Origin: Acarospora socialis
Taxonomy: Eukaryota; Ascomycota; Lecanoromycetes; Acarosporales; Acarosporaceae
NCBI GenBank assembly: GCA_025617375.2
Contig: JAMYGW020000012.1
Location: 558,001-622,000 of the forward strand
Length of the DNA stretch: 64,000 nt
Direction: 5' to 3'
A program made the translations under genes and the position numbers. Shown here piece by piece: positions 1 through 11,703 of this stretch (positions within the stretch are counted from its first letter, which is position 1; every line of letters starts with the position of its first letter). Under the pieces are notes generated by a model. It searched no databases, was not told the DNA's origin, and saw nothing but the letters and a program-made list of their open reading frames with translations.

Positions 1-1017
1 TTGCACCCATGAGGCCATTCTTTTCCACGACAGACCACCGTGTACTCGCCGTGGATATTGTGCTGTACACATAATGTCGTAGGAGCAGCTCGCTCGCCAA
101 ATGGCACGTTGGATTGGAAATTCAGGTTAAGGTGATCCTTCCAGGTCTTCACTATCTTACTGGCATCAATCCCAGCATTTTCTTCTCAACGCTTGCATCA
201 TACTTCACCATGGCGGTCAAGCCAATCGGATATTTTGACACTAACGGGAAGTCTTTCATAGCTCCATCCTTACGGCTCCTAGCCCTTCATGGAGACGAAT
301 ATCAGGATCTAGGATAACGGAGGATCCCACAGTTGCCTTAAGACGGTTGGCTAATGGTTATTCGACTCAGTAAAGTCTACGGAGTGAGAAGCCCATCGGG
401 GAAAGGGTGAGTCCGCGAGAGTTTCGTGGTGACCCTCCGGCTTTGAACGTCACGCGTGAAAGCCGAGATGTAGCTCCACGCACCTCCAATCCGGTGAAGC
501 GTATGTGTATGTGCACTGGCTTTGTAGGCTGCGTTTATGCAAGGATGTTGACATGTATACGAAAGGCCATCTGACGGTGCCAAAATACGCGATGCTACGA
601 TGCCAGGCAACGTTCCTTGTTTCAATAATCGGCATGTTCATGAAGCATTTGATATCACGTTCCAAATGGAAGTTGGAGCTAGGGTTGATAGGGTGAAGTC
701 GATCGGTTAGGGAGCCTTGTGATTGGCAGTCGGAAGCGAGACTACTGAGACGGAGCGGTCTGACATTGTCCCGGACCACTCCACCATGTCTTGAAGACGA
801 CGACGCTGCGCCTTCATATCAAAATGGTAAATGATTTGTAAGAACAGAAGTTGCCATGTATGACACTCGTCAGCAGTCACACGTCTTGGCACAATTCTTG
901 AACTTCATTTCTCTTCGCGAACTACTTGAAGCAATTGAGGCGTTCAACGCACTTACCCATGAGGCCTTCTGTGACTATTCCTTTGCTCCCCTGACTCGAC
1001 GTTTCTTTTTCCTTTTA
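1..1017. other. intergenic, no supported gene
   Basis: About 1 kb at the window edge with only short open frames in all six frames. None has a family resemblance or a convincing start with splice sites. I see no tRNA-like or repeat structure. It contains the downstream region of the SRA gene, which is read on the minus strand. Confidence 0.6.
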
Positions 1018-2201
1018 TCATTGTTTGGATCCTTGTCGGCTTCTGCTCAAGTACCCACTATCGGTTGACTTGACCTCGCCTAGTTCACTATCATCGAAAA
1101 GCAAGGAGACGACATCGCTCCCCCTATGCTTTGCCTTTACTCGAAGGTAGTCTTTCCAGTCGTCCAGCTCATCTGCCGTCGGATGCAACAATGCTTTCTC
1201 CATGTACGGCTGACTGAATTCTCTTCTCAGTTCGAATGTGAATTGCCAGTTGTCTCTCCCATGGGAGGTCAACTTCACGCCATGACCTTGGACTAGGTAC
1301 CTGAGCAAGCATCAGCTTTAGGATTGTTTCCGGTCATTGTGCTTCTCTGATGTTACCTACAGGCCGTCATATCTGATGCCAGCTTTTGGCGCCCAGGTAG
1401 ATCTCAGCTTCCAAGTTCTCAATATCCGAACCGGGGCACGGCTAGTGAGGTTCTTCATCAGTTGAAACCTCCCTGGGTCTTTCGAAGATGCTTTATAAAA
1501 GATGACTCCTTCTCTTCCGCTTTCGATCTCCTCTTCATCTGTCATTACAACAGCATAAGCACCTTCTTCGTTGGCGGTAATACCATCGTTCGAGTCATCT
1601 AGCATGCCGTCCCGAAAAGCAGCGGCGGGTTTAATCCACCAACTGGCACTTCCTGTCAGCCCTTTCTCAGCTCAAGTCAAAGAGATGCTGCTTACGCGCC
1701 GACATCAAAACCGTTGTGGCCTGCAACATATGCTCTGCTAGGATCACAACCGCCCTGGACGCACCAAGAAGCCTTGCGCTCCTTCGGTTTAATGGGCAGC
1801 GGTTGGTTTTGGGGATGCCGTTTGTCCTGTACTGCCTCTGGTCCCACGGCGACTTTTGTTACACCCTCAAGCCGTCCGCCTGGACCCCAAAGGCTGGCTT
1901 CGACATATTTCAGGGGACCAAGAGACCCTTCCCAACGATTGATAACATCTTCTGCCATCTTGATCAAATCAGGTGGCCAACGCGTCCCAGGACCACAGAT
2001 TTCCATCATTGCTTTCTCGATTCGTGAGTAGCGAAGCATGTCAATTGTCATGACTGTTTGTTCGAGATCTCTGAAGAACGCAAGCAGCTCAGCTATCGTG
2101 GTGGGACTCAAGACCTCACCACCGTCCCTTGCGACGAGCGGACCAAGCGCATCTCGAATGTAGCGCGCGTTTACACGCAACGCTCCCTGGCTAAGCGCCA
2201 T
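1018..2201 (-). CDS. SRA-YDG domain protein
   Basis: Three exons (2201-1696, 1648-1361, 1300-1018), about 358 aa. The diagnostic block is in exons 2-3: a VRILRTW strand, then APKAGIRYDGL joined to YLVQGHG across the second intron (donor gtaggt, leaving CT|G). This is the YDG signature of SRA domains, which in UHRF1, plant SUVH and bacterial nucleases recognise modified cytosine, often 5-methylcytosine or 5-hydroxymethylcytosine. The N-terminal 130 residues are helical and match nothing I know. I see no RING, SET, PHD or nuclease motif, so this looks like a stand-alone reader. The start is the first ATG of the frame. For intron 1 the only acceptor that keeps frame with the strong gtaagc donor is gaag|T at 1648, which is not ideal. 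The SRA call is firm; the exon 1-2 junction is less so. Confidence 0.75.
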
Positions 2202-2536
2202 TGCGCGACGTACGAGTGTTAACTGGACATGGAAAGTCCAGGGGCGTGGTAGGTTGTGATAGGAGATTCGTGAATTATTGTGAGTCTTAGGAAGTGTTTG
2301 TACAAGGTTGAGGTGACAGTCGCGGTGGCAGTCGCGAGGGTTAGGCACCAAGAGCAGTCGCACTTACTCAAACTCACCAGCTCACAATAGCGAACATCAT
2401 GCCACCTGAAACATATACTTACACATCCCCAGCAATCTTATTCGATGCACCGGTCAATATTCAATTACTACTGTCATTGCAGTCTAACTACCACATCAGG
2501 CTTGTATTTAGAGCCATGTTGGCCGCGACACATCTT

Positions 2537-3058
2537 TCAGAGCCTGCTTTCGAAGCCTCCAACCGGTTTCAGATATTTGATCACCAACGGACCGCTCAAG
2601 AGCTCTTCTTCTTTGAAGACCTTTACCAAGTTCTGGAAATCAGCAGTCTTCGAGTGCGCTTCGTATGCGGACTGGTCGGCATATCTGGACAGCATATCAG
2701 TGCAGGCTCGATACGAAGTGGACAATACAGACGAAGAAAACATGTAGAATCAAAGGAGATCTGGCGAGCTGAGTCAACAGTTCAAGAGCGTATGTGTCAA
2801 GATACCTTTCGATCATGATAAGATCTTCGGAACCATCTTTACTGTTGATCTCGCGGTGGAGATGATACTTGAGACAGCCTGGTTCATTCTTATGGACGGC
2901 CTTGGTAAGGTCCGTCAAGAGCTCGGCGACCTATACCCATTCTCATGAGCAGGCCGCTTCTCTGAACGCGAGTAAAGGGTAGGGTTCCAGCTTACCCTGT
3001 CGACCTTCCCAATCTTGGGTGAGATAATAGCTACAATGTCCAGCTCTTTACCAGCCAT
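2537..3058 (-). CDS. antibiotic biosynthesis monooxygenase (ABM) domain protein
   Basis: Three exons (3058-2996, 2930-2806, 2684-2537), 111 aa, the usual size of a single ABM-fold (dimeric ferredoxin-like) protein. It starts MAGKELDIVAIISPK, continues GCLKYHLHREIN and EDLIMIERYAD, and has the typical AYEAHSKTADFQ helix, then a C-terminal PLVIKYLKPVGG strand. ABM proteins such as YgiN oxidise quinols or polyketide-like aromatics without a cofactor; the substrate here cannot be read from sequence. Introns are GT-AG (gtaagc...tatag; gtatct...tccag). The gene lies downstream of nothing obviously biosynthetic, so a housekeeping detoxification role is as likely as secondary metabolism. Confidence 0.82.
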
Positions 3059-4054
3059 TCTAGAGCAATAATTTGAATCAAGGTCTCTTAGTATCTTAAC
3101 TCGAAGGATTCAGCTTAACGACTGTGGAGTAGACTCAAGATGTGGTCGGCAGAGGGATCTTATCGTGAGGTATATGTACCGTGCGCGTACATTGCGCCGA
3201 GGTAAGGTACTATAGGGAACTTTCAGCTCTCGGGATTGAGTTCAGACTTGACGGTCCGGCGATCCTCATCCGGTCAGCTCAGTCGTAGCAGTACCAGGTA
3301 CTCAGGATCTAGAAACTTAGCGTAACATAAATGTAAATCTAGAAGGCAACCCCAGGGCGATGAGTATAGGCTACCAGCCCGATATGACTTGCCCTTCCTC
3401 ACTCCACCGTCGGTGGCTTCGCTATTGTTTCTAATTGCTTCCGGAGGACTTCTAATCACTAAGGTAATTCCATTAACCCTGCTTCAAATAGAGAGAGTGA
3501 TGTTAATATAACTCCGCCAAGATACAAGACCAGGAAGTCAGCGGACTCAGCACATGCCCTCCTCCTCAAAAAGTAGCTTAGTACACGTGGGCGCCTACAT
3601 ACCTAGTCAATCAAGTTTTTCTTCAATCTGCTTCTCTAGAAAACATACGAGGGCTCCAGCTACGGCTTCGTGGCAGTGGGGTTCCGGCTTGCTTCGGATG
3701 CCTTCAACATCACGTTATCGCGGCAAAACCATGCCTAGAGGTAGAGACAGGCCCAAGCCCACACCTCCAAGGTCGTATGAGTCGGACTCGATTCACAGGG
3801 AAATACTTCTGTCATCTCATAGTGTAGACAGTAAGCATCAGGATTTCGTGCGCTCCCTTTCACAAGGAACCCGTAGAAGAGTTGGAGATTGAACTCCTAT
3901 GACACTGGCCACAACACCGATGAGCCGATTGCTTCACCGACTTTTCAGTGCCATGAGCCCATCAACACAAAAGAACGACAACCTCATCCGCCTTTATTCT
4001 ACATATACTGGGCTAAGTTATTGCTACAATTCAGATCATTGCACACTCTCTTCT
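3059..4054. other. intergenic
   Basis: Roughly 1 kb upstream of the ABM gene. An ATG-started 112-codon frame at 3554-3892 (+) exists, but its composition is not protein-like and it has no family match. I see no other feature. Confidence 0.5.
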
Positions 4055-4316
4055 TCAACCTGACACACAAGGCGCCAAGGTCAATGAAAAGAGCGCTCTT
4101 TCGAGCAAGTAGACCATCAAAAATTCCGCCAGCGAGGGCCTGTCACTCGAGTCAGTTTGGCGGCGCTCAGTAGTAACAAAGGACGCTAAGTAGTTCTTAC
4201 CCCGAAGGACACTCGATCAAGATCACCGCCGCGATGTGCAATGCAGGGTTTTCTTGATGGCAGGCCACATGCTTGAGCGTGGTCGCCCCAACAAGGTCTA
4301 GAGAGGATGTTAGCAT
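4055..4316 (-). CDS. candidate small protein, unassigned
   Basis: Tentative two-exon gene (4316-4201, 4139-4055), 66 aa. Support is architectural only. On the minus strand there is a CTATAAAT box (about 4406-4413), a pyrimidine-rich stretch and a CAAC-rich leader of the kind fungal 5' UTRs have. An ATG follows, then a strong GTAAGA donor and a gtgacag acceptor. The protein begins MLTSSLDLVGATTLKHVAC and ends in a hydrophobic helix. No family is recognised. It would be divergent from PUS7 and share its promoter region. It may equally be a non-coding transcript. Confidence 0.25.
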
Positions 4317-4568
4317 TCGTTGTTGTTGATCTTTGGGGGTTGGGTTGTTGAGAACGCACAAGTATGAAGAGGAAAAGAAAAAGTTGAAGGCTTGGAGGAG
4401 AATTTATAGAGCTGCAGAGCTCGCTTAGACTCGCTTCCGCTTCGCTTGATTTCCGACCATGTTACTGCGCTAAACACACTGAGGGAAGGGTAACACGTAA
4501 ATGTGATAATCTCCTTTCGCGACAGTGGTAAATATCATGCGTAAGCATGCATATATATTAACAAACTA
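4317..4568. promoter_or_regulatory. promoter region of PUS7, possibly divergent
   Basis: A 252-bp gap between the PUS7 start (+) and the candidate minus-strand small gene. The minus-strand TATA-like CTATAAAT lies near 4410. An AT-rich stretch (atatatattaac) lies just before the PUS7 ATG. Confidence 0.4.
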
Positions 4569-6993
4569 ATGGAGGAACCACCTGAACCGCAGTCACCCCG
4601 GAAGCGGCAAAGGCTGGCGAGTCCTGCAGAGACCAGCAAGCTTAGTGAGGGGACTGCGAGCGAACACATAGGGCAAACACCCGTCAACGATGCCTCCACG
4701 CTCCTCTCAGCAGCAGATATACAACTGAGGAAAGAGATGGAGGTTGGCATAACTGAGTTTGTCAGTCCAGATCTTCCTGGTTTCACGGGTGTATTAAAGA
4801 AAAGGTCATAAAGACCATATCATAACCTTGTCTTCGTGCTACTGCTTACAACATACAGATACACCGATTTCCTGGTTAATGAGATACTTCCTTCGGGTCA
4901 AGTGCTGCATCTCGATAATCTCAAAGTACCACCACGCGGTCAGCAATCAAGTCATGCTGCGCAGACCGAGACAGAGTCTCCGGCTCCGGTAGAGCAGCCA
5001 AGTGACCATTCTCAGCCTGCGCCGCAAACGGCACTAGAATCCACTGCGGCCCCGGCAGAAGCACCGGACACCGCCAAGGATGAGTCTGAGCCATTCGAGG
5101 TGAGTTAACAGAGAAGTGACATGTTATGGTCCATGCTGACGTTAGAATGCAAAGCTTTCCTCTGAAGATGAAGCTGTTTTGTCTTCATTCTTCGGTGCTG
5201 AGGTTACCAAGTCTATTGTGGCTCTTCATGAACAAATCCTCAAACGTCCGAACGCCAAGCCACGGGAGCACGGCACAGTTAGGTCTGCAGTCATCAATGA
5301 TCGTGAGTTACGTGGAAAAATTCATCAGACCGTACGCCGCATCTTCTCTTCCCGGTTAGAGACTTCTACCGCTGATGACGGTGGCATAATCGTCTCGGCC
5401 GCATTAACCTCAACCAGGAACGGCTGGGGCACCAAGGCGAACGGTGCTTGGCAGGACCGACACCCGCAGAAAAAGGGCAAGCTAGGATGGCAGGAGCTGG
5501 GTGGCGAGTATCTTCACTTCACGTTGTACAAGGAGAACAAGGATACTATGGAAGTGATCTCCTACCTCGCCCGACAGACCAAGATGAAGCCGCAAAGCTT
5601 TCAGTTCGCTGGTACGAAGGATCGCCGAGGCGTTACGGTCCAGCGTGTCAGCGTCTACCGTGTCTATGCCGATCGAATGGTCGGGCTCAATCGAACACTT
5701 CGAGGCTCAAAAATAGGTGGATATGAATATCACCCGCGTGGCCTTGAGCTAGGGGAATTGAAAGGCAACGAATTCGTCATCACTCTGCGGGACTGTTCTT
5801 TTCCAAGCGTTGAGGCTTCATCATCGCCCAGTAGAGTCGACTTAGTCTCAACATTGGTAGGGCAAGCAGTACAGCAACTTGGCAAGAGAGGATTTATCAA
5901 CTATTACGGCTTGCAGCGCTTCGGCACATTCTCCACTCGGACGGACACTATCGGCCTAAAGATGTTGAAAGGCGACTTCCATGGTGCTGTTGAGGGAATC
6001 CTAATGTTCAGTCCCGACGCATTAGCCGCTGCTCAAGATCCTCTGAGTTCCATGTCCGGCAACGACCTTGTCTCTTCCGATGACAAGGCTCGTGCACATG
6101 CACTCCACTCTTTCAAGAAGACGGGAAAAGTCCATCCGGCCATCGACGACCTTCCTAGGAAGTTCTCGGCTGAAGCAAGCATCATCCGTCATCTAGGTGG
6201 TGGGGGTCGAAATACGGACTATCTTGGAGCTCTACAGACAGTACCAAGGAACTTGCGAATGATGTACGTTCATGCATATCAATCGCTCGTGTGGAATATA
6301 GCTGCTGGCGAACGCTGGAAGAAATATGGAGAGAAAGTGGTAGAAGGAGATCTGGTCCTTGTGGATGAGCACAAGAACAAGACCGGCAAAGAAATACACA
6401 CGGAGAACGTGGATGCCGATGGAGAAATAATAATCAACCCGGCAGCCGATGACAGCGCGACCAGTGTCGAGGACATGTTCGTACGTGCTCGTGCTTTGAG
6501 CGAAGAGGACGCAGCGAGTGGGGCTTACAGCATCTTCGACGTTGTGCTACCATCACCGGGTTATGATATCCTCTACCCCGCGAACGACATGGCCGAAATC
6601 TATAAAACGTTCATGGCCAGCGAGCGCGGCGGCGGCCTCGACCCGTACGATATGCGGCGAAAGTGGAAAGATGTGAGCCTGAGCGGGAGTTATCGAAAGC
6701 TGCTTGCTCGTCCTGAAAATTGCTCGTTCGAAGTCCGAGAGTATGTTCTTGAAGACGAACAGTTTGTCGAAACGGACTTGCAGAAGCTTGAGGGAAAAGG
6801 TAGGAATGCAGCAGAGGATAGCTCGGAACCAGGTCAACCGCAATTGGATCCCGGTAGCGAGAAGCCTACAAAGATAGCTGTCATATTGAAAATGCAGCTG
6901 GGCTCAAGTCAGTATGCGACGATGGCATTGCGAGAGCTCATGAAGTTCGGTGGCGTCAAGACCTATAAGCCTGACTTTGGTGGTGGCAGATAG
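4569..6993 (+). CDS. PUS7: tRNA/mRNA pseudouridine synthase, TruD family
   Basis: Exons 4569-4804, 4859-5099 and 5146-6993 give 774 aa. TruD/Pus7 enzymes isomerise uridine to pseudouridine, in yeast at U13 and U35 of tRNAs, in U2 snRNA and in mRNAs. The first intron splits the conserved N-terminal motif (GVLKKR|YTDFLVNEI), so the small first exon is secure. The catalytic motif FAGTKDRRGVTVQR (Asp nucleophile) lies after an acidic, Pro/Ala-rich insert. NYYGLQRFGTF and the TRUD-domain block with VHAYQSLVWN follow. The C-terminal PGYDILYP and QYATMALRELMK blocks are present, so the protein looks full length. The Glu/Pro-rich exon 2 (about residues 90-160) is an unstructured insert. Confidence 0.95.
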
Positions 6994-7805
6994 AGCGCTT
7001 TGCTGGGTCACCTGGATCCATTGCAAATAGGCAACTTGGCTTTGGTTACGTTGCACCTCAGCAATCTCTAGCTCTGGTAGTCTGCTGTGCACTGTTTTGC
7101 TCGTGCTGGCGCGAAGGTCTTCTATCATGACTGGCACTTGAATGGGCATAGAGTGTAGCTACCAGCCACGGAGACCTTCTTACCATCTACTCCGGTTTGA
7201 TCACTTGTTATCATTGATTATCACTATTTCGCATGACTCTGAATCGTACCCTACCACGGTGGTTGCAACATCAGGAGTGACGTCCCCGCACAGTAAGTTG
7301 GATCTCACTCTTTGCCACACAACTGCCCCGTTTCAAAAACTGCCGTTCATGCAATGAAGCACTCTTTATGATTGGATAGATCTATTGAGGCGCGAGCTTG
7401 AATTTCAGACCCTGTATCTAGCCGTTCAGCCACCAACGTCACGCCACATTCTTAGGGGGCAGGTTTGTACATAAAACTGTGTTGCTCATCCAACGCGTTG
7501 CAGCCGAGGCACAAATGATGTCACCGCGACGGAAACATGCTCTGAGCTCTTTCGACTCACGTGCTTCGCCGTATCTTAGTTTCACACCTTAACTCGCACC
7601 ATTATTTTACCTCACCACCACACCTTTCAGTTCCTCCATGTCTCATGCCTTACATGGTCGGTCTCAAGAACATCTAAGAATTTCTGATTGACGGGCACTC
7701 CTTTTTTTGAGCGCTGCGACTGAGCGCGCAAATAACCTAGATTGCAGCGATCCAGAAGAAAGCAACAGGAATTTAAGCTATCCATTTTCTCTTGAGCTCT
7801 ACAAG
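6994..7805. promoter_or_regulatory. intergenic; upstream region of the elongase gene
   Basis: An 812-bp gap between PUS7 and the elongase gene. It holds a palindromic CACGTG E-box at 7558-7563, about 240 bp before the elongase ATG, and pyrimidine-rich sequence near 7590-7630. No other gene is visible. Confidence 0.45.
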
Positions 7806-10377
7806 ATGGTCCTCCCAACGCACAGCGCGACACCTTCAGTCCACCTCACATACCCTCATCCTTCTCTTTTCACGTTTCCCCCAGCTTCCGCACCTGATGT
7901 GCTTCCACCGCCTACTTCCGGCCATACCTGGGCTCGTCCTTTCGCCATAAATCCAGAGACATACAACAACCTACTGTCGGTCAATTATTCGATCACGATC
8001 GCGCTCATATACGCGACAAGTGTCACTCTCATCAACAGGATCAACAAACAACGCGGAAACAAGCCTTGGCCCTTTAGCCAGAGCTACCTCTTCTATGCCT
8101 TCGTCCTTTTGCACAATGTCCTCCTCGCCCTTCTCTCAGCCTGGACTTTCGTTGGCATGTTCAATGCCTTACGGCACGCCTGGCCCGGCTTGCATGGAAA
8201 GGATGGGTTGGCTGGTGCGGCTGATGCGCTGTGCAAGATCCACGGCCCAAGAGGACTAGGAAATGCTGCGACCTATAATTCGACCAACAGCATCTGGGGA
8301 GTCACGAATAAAGCCATTAAACTCGCTACCGGGGGCTCGCCAGACGCCACGGATGTTGGCCGAATTTGGAATGAGGGTCTGGCTTACTACGGCTGGTTGT
8401 TCTACTTGTCCAAGTTTTACGAGGTTGTCGATACGGCAATTGTACTTGCAAAGGGCAAGAAGAGTTCTCTTCTGCAGACGTATCACCATGCCGGTGCGAT
8501 GCTATGCATGTGGGCTGGAATCCGCTACATGGCACCACCGATCTGGATGTTCACGCTCGTCAACTCTGCTGTACACGCGATGATGGTACCGTGGTCCCTT
8601 CCCTCCTCTTTGTCAAAGAAATTGCAGAAGCTGAATCATCTCTAGTATACATACTATGCCCTCTCTGCGGTTGGAGTTCGGATCCCGCAAGTTGTAAAGC
8701 GGACTCTCACCACGCTTCAAATTTCTCAATTCGTCGTCGGTGCTACCTTTGCACTTGCGCATCTCTTTATTTCGTACGACATCCCGGTCTCTGTACCATA
8801 CCTCTTCGTGCACAACCTCAGCACAGCTATTCCCAAAGCAGCATCATCTGTTTCATCGGCTGTGTCCAGTGCTACTGCATCAGCCGGCGTGGGAGCTTGG
8901 GTGAAGAAAATGGCATTCCGAGCTGCCGGAGAAGAGGGTTTGGCCGAGAATGTGAGAAATAGCCAAGGAGAGACATTCGGCATTGACGCAGTTCATGCGC
9001 ACGAGGCCGAGAAAGCGAGGGAAGAGATCAGGTACAGAAACGAGTACCAGACCATTCCCTGTGTCGACACATCTGGCCAAGCATTCGCCATTCTCTTGAA
9101 CGTCTTCTACCTAGCACCTCTTACGTGAGTAACCCATTCGTTATGGTAACCGAGCAGGCAGCTGACAGGCGCTCGTTAGTTGGCTGTTTGTTGATTTCTT
9201 TATACGCTCTTACCTGGGCCGCACCTCCAGCTCGACCAAGCGCCCCACGCACGACCATGTGACCGAAAAGTCGCGCCGAGACGCTTCCAAGGGCATCGAA
9301 CGCGAACTCCGGGAAGCGATGGACGAAGACCAAAGTCGAGGCGACATCCATGCGCCCAAGGACTTCTCGACCGAACTGGATGACTTGAAGAGCGACATAA
9401 AGCACGGCGTGGACAATTTGAGCTATCGAGCTCAGCAAGGCGCGAACAAGGTACAAGAACTTGCGAACAAGGGTAGGGAAAGTGCCAAGGACGCCGTGGA
9501 CTATGCGCAAAAGAAGTTGGCTGAAGGTAAAGCTGGAGCCAAGGATGCTATGGACAGAGCCCAGCCTAAAGTGGAGGAAGCCAAGGAGAATCTGAAGGAG
9601 TCTGTAGCAAAAGCGCAGAAGAGAGCCGAGCAGGGGAAGGAAGAGGCAAAGGTTGGATTGCAGAAAGCGCAAGAAATTGTGGAGCAAGGCAAGGCAAAAG
9701 CGCAAGAGAAAGCAGAGCAGGGCAAGGCGGTCGCGAGGGATGGTGTAGCGGAGGCGCAAGAGAAATCGGAGCAGAGAAAGACCCTTGCGAAGGACGGTCT
9801 CGAGAAGGGACAGGAGAAAGCAGAGAAAGGGAAGGGCCTTGTGAAGGACGGCCTCGAGAAGGGACAAGAGAAAGCAGAGAAAGGGAAGGGCCTTGCGAAG
9901 GACGGCCTCGAGAAGGGACAGGAGAAAGCAGAACAGAGCAAGGCAAGTACCAGAGGGGCCGTTGACAAAGCTCAGGAGAAGGCCGACCAGGGCAAAGCAA
10001 ATGCGAACGAGGGCATTGACAAAGCCAAGGAGAAAGCCGACCAAGCAAGGGCTGAGGCGGGCAAAGCAGCTGACAACGGCGGCCACGACCATGAGCACGA
10101 GCATGATACCTCAGATGGCGAGCTGATATCGAGGAGCGAGCACGAAGCTGCCAAGGCCTACGAGGCTAACCCAGACGAAGTCAAGGACGATGCCGAGATG
10201 GAAGCGGAGAGGAAGATGCAGCCACAGCCGCAGTCGAGCCGGAAGGAAGGGGGTGAAGGTAGCGGAAATGGAGACGAGGGAGACGAGGATCCAAAGGCTC
10301 TGGAGGCGAGTATCGATGAGGTGACCAGCAAAGACGAAAAGGCGGCCGAGAAAAAGATGCAGCCGAACGGGTCGTGA
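7806..10377 (+). CDS. ELO-family fatty acid elongase with long repetitive C-terminal tail
   Basis: Exons 7806-8585, 8646-9124 and 9180-10377 give 818 aa, against 300-350 for ordinary elongases. The N-terminal half is a multi-span ELO 3-ketoacyl-CoA synthase (ER fatty-acid elongation). It has KFYEVVDTAIVLAKGK, then LLQTYHHAG, where the first His of the HxxHH box is Gln, and several hydrophobic segments ending in WLFVDFFIRSYLG. From about residue 425 the protein becomes a charged, Lys/Glu/Ala/Gly-rich amphipathic repeat, including three near-identical 18-residue copies encoded by 54-bp repeats. It then has a short His/Glu run (HDHEHEHD) and an acidic end. The tail resembles group-3 LEA or apolipoprotein-like helices and should lie in the cytosol. 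No stop or intron separates the parts; the intron 2 acceptor at 9179 restores the last membrane segment in frame. The start is the first ATG, with A at -3. Confidence 0.9.
9784..9945 (+). repeat. three tandem 54-bp coding repeats
   Basis: Units 9784-9837, 9838-9891 and 9892-9945 differ by only a few bases, the third diverging at its end. Each encodes an 18-residue segment of the type KDGLEKGQEKAEKGKG. They lie inside a longer field of degenerate KAQEKAEQGK-like repeats in the elongase tail, so the high identity marks recent unit duplication. Confidence 0.9.
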
Positions 10378-11703
10378 GGATTAGAGAACGTACCGGGACG
10401 CGACACAGTGGCTTGCTGAACGGTTGCGGTCCTGGCAGTTAGGTGCATTGTCATACCACTAAGATGGTGGAGACGGAGTCGATATCTTGCGCTTGAGAGT
10501 ATCAAGCCGCGCTCTCCTTTACCGAGGGAAAGAAGGGGATTTTCTTTGATGTCTGCAATAGCCCTCGCGCTTTGCTTTTCGTGTCACGTTTCTAGTCGGT
10601 GGAGCTCCGGACGATTGCCATAGATGGCTGGTCGGTCTGTCTAATTGAACGTAATTCCCCCAACACCAGACCCTTTCATCGATATGAGTAAAAGATGCCG
10701 TGCATCATCAAAAGCTACGTAATAGTCTGGTGCTCGTCGTATCCTATCTTATCCGGACCTCCCGAGACTTGGCGAACAGCGGACCACATCTTGGCAAGGA
10801 TCTGGGATTGTAATACCTTGATGGAATAAGGTACCTAGTATACGGTCACGGATCTACTAACCTATTTCATCACGACTCACAGCAACAGGGCTCATCGAGC
10901 TCATGGCTGCGCCCTTCAAGCGCCTGTAGGATTCTTCTCTGCCCGAGGCCACATGTATGAAGCTGTACCCAAGCAAGGCACCGGACCCGCGTAGCATCGT
11001 AAGAAGATGCGTAACAGGACCGACCCTGCAGGTCCGAATTTGCTGGTTGAATTGTGTCCTAGTCTATGCCTTTGCTATGACTGCTGTCTTATTGGTTGCA
11101 ATCGCTTCTGTCCTACCCTTCGTACCAGAAGAAGAGTAATATAGCTTTTTCTCTCGGTGTGCAGAGTTCAGCAATCACATTCAGGCCATTCTTCGATCAA
11201 GATGTTGAACCGCTGTAGTTGTGGCACACACTGCTACCTGAGTCCAACGACTACGAATGCTTCATGTTTCACGTTACCTCTTGATAACTCTACGTATTGC
11301 AGAACTCGTCTATGAACCCACGACTGTTTTACATTGATGAGTTTCCTTTGAACGTTCATGCGTTTTGAACTTGGATCGTACGCGCCCGTTTGGGAAATGT
11401 TTCGAAGCAACGTCAGGGTGCGGCACAGGGGAAGCCCTGTACTTCGTACCAATCTATCAACCATGCTCGCTATGATGGTCGCTCTATTGGTCGAAGCCCG
11501 GTGCGCAGCATGATTTTGCAAAGCCTCGTACCAAGCCGCTGTTGGCATGGAGCCTTGGTGATTTGGGGGACCCCTCCATCATCTTCGAGATGGCTCTGGC
11601 AAGCTGCACTGCGGGTCCCTACCGTCTTCGAGTACATTCCTTAAAACTGTGATAAATCTCCGTACGTGCTTGTTCGAACTGCTCGTTCTATGTTACGAAA
11701 GAT
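10378..11703. other. intergenic, no supported gene
   Basis: About 1.3 kb. Two ATG-started frames were considered: 10957-11139 (+), 60 aa with one hydrophobic stretch, and 11234-11548 (-), 104 aa. Neither has a recognisable family or a spliced extension, so neither is called. Confidence 0.5.

Noticed and set aside
2399-2818. Plus-strand ATG frames of 139 and 100 codons
   Set aside because: They lie antisense to the ABM-domain gene, whose three spliced exons give a full known domain; the plus frames have no family resemblance.
9121-10104. 327-codon minus-strand hydrophobic frame
   Set aside because: Antisense of the Lys/Glu repeat tail of the elongase; the repeats keep several frames open.
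11234-11548. 104-codon minus-strand ATG frame
   Set aside because: No family resemblance, no splice extension and no promoter signal.
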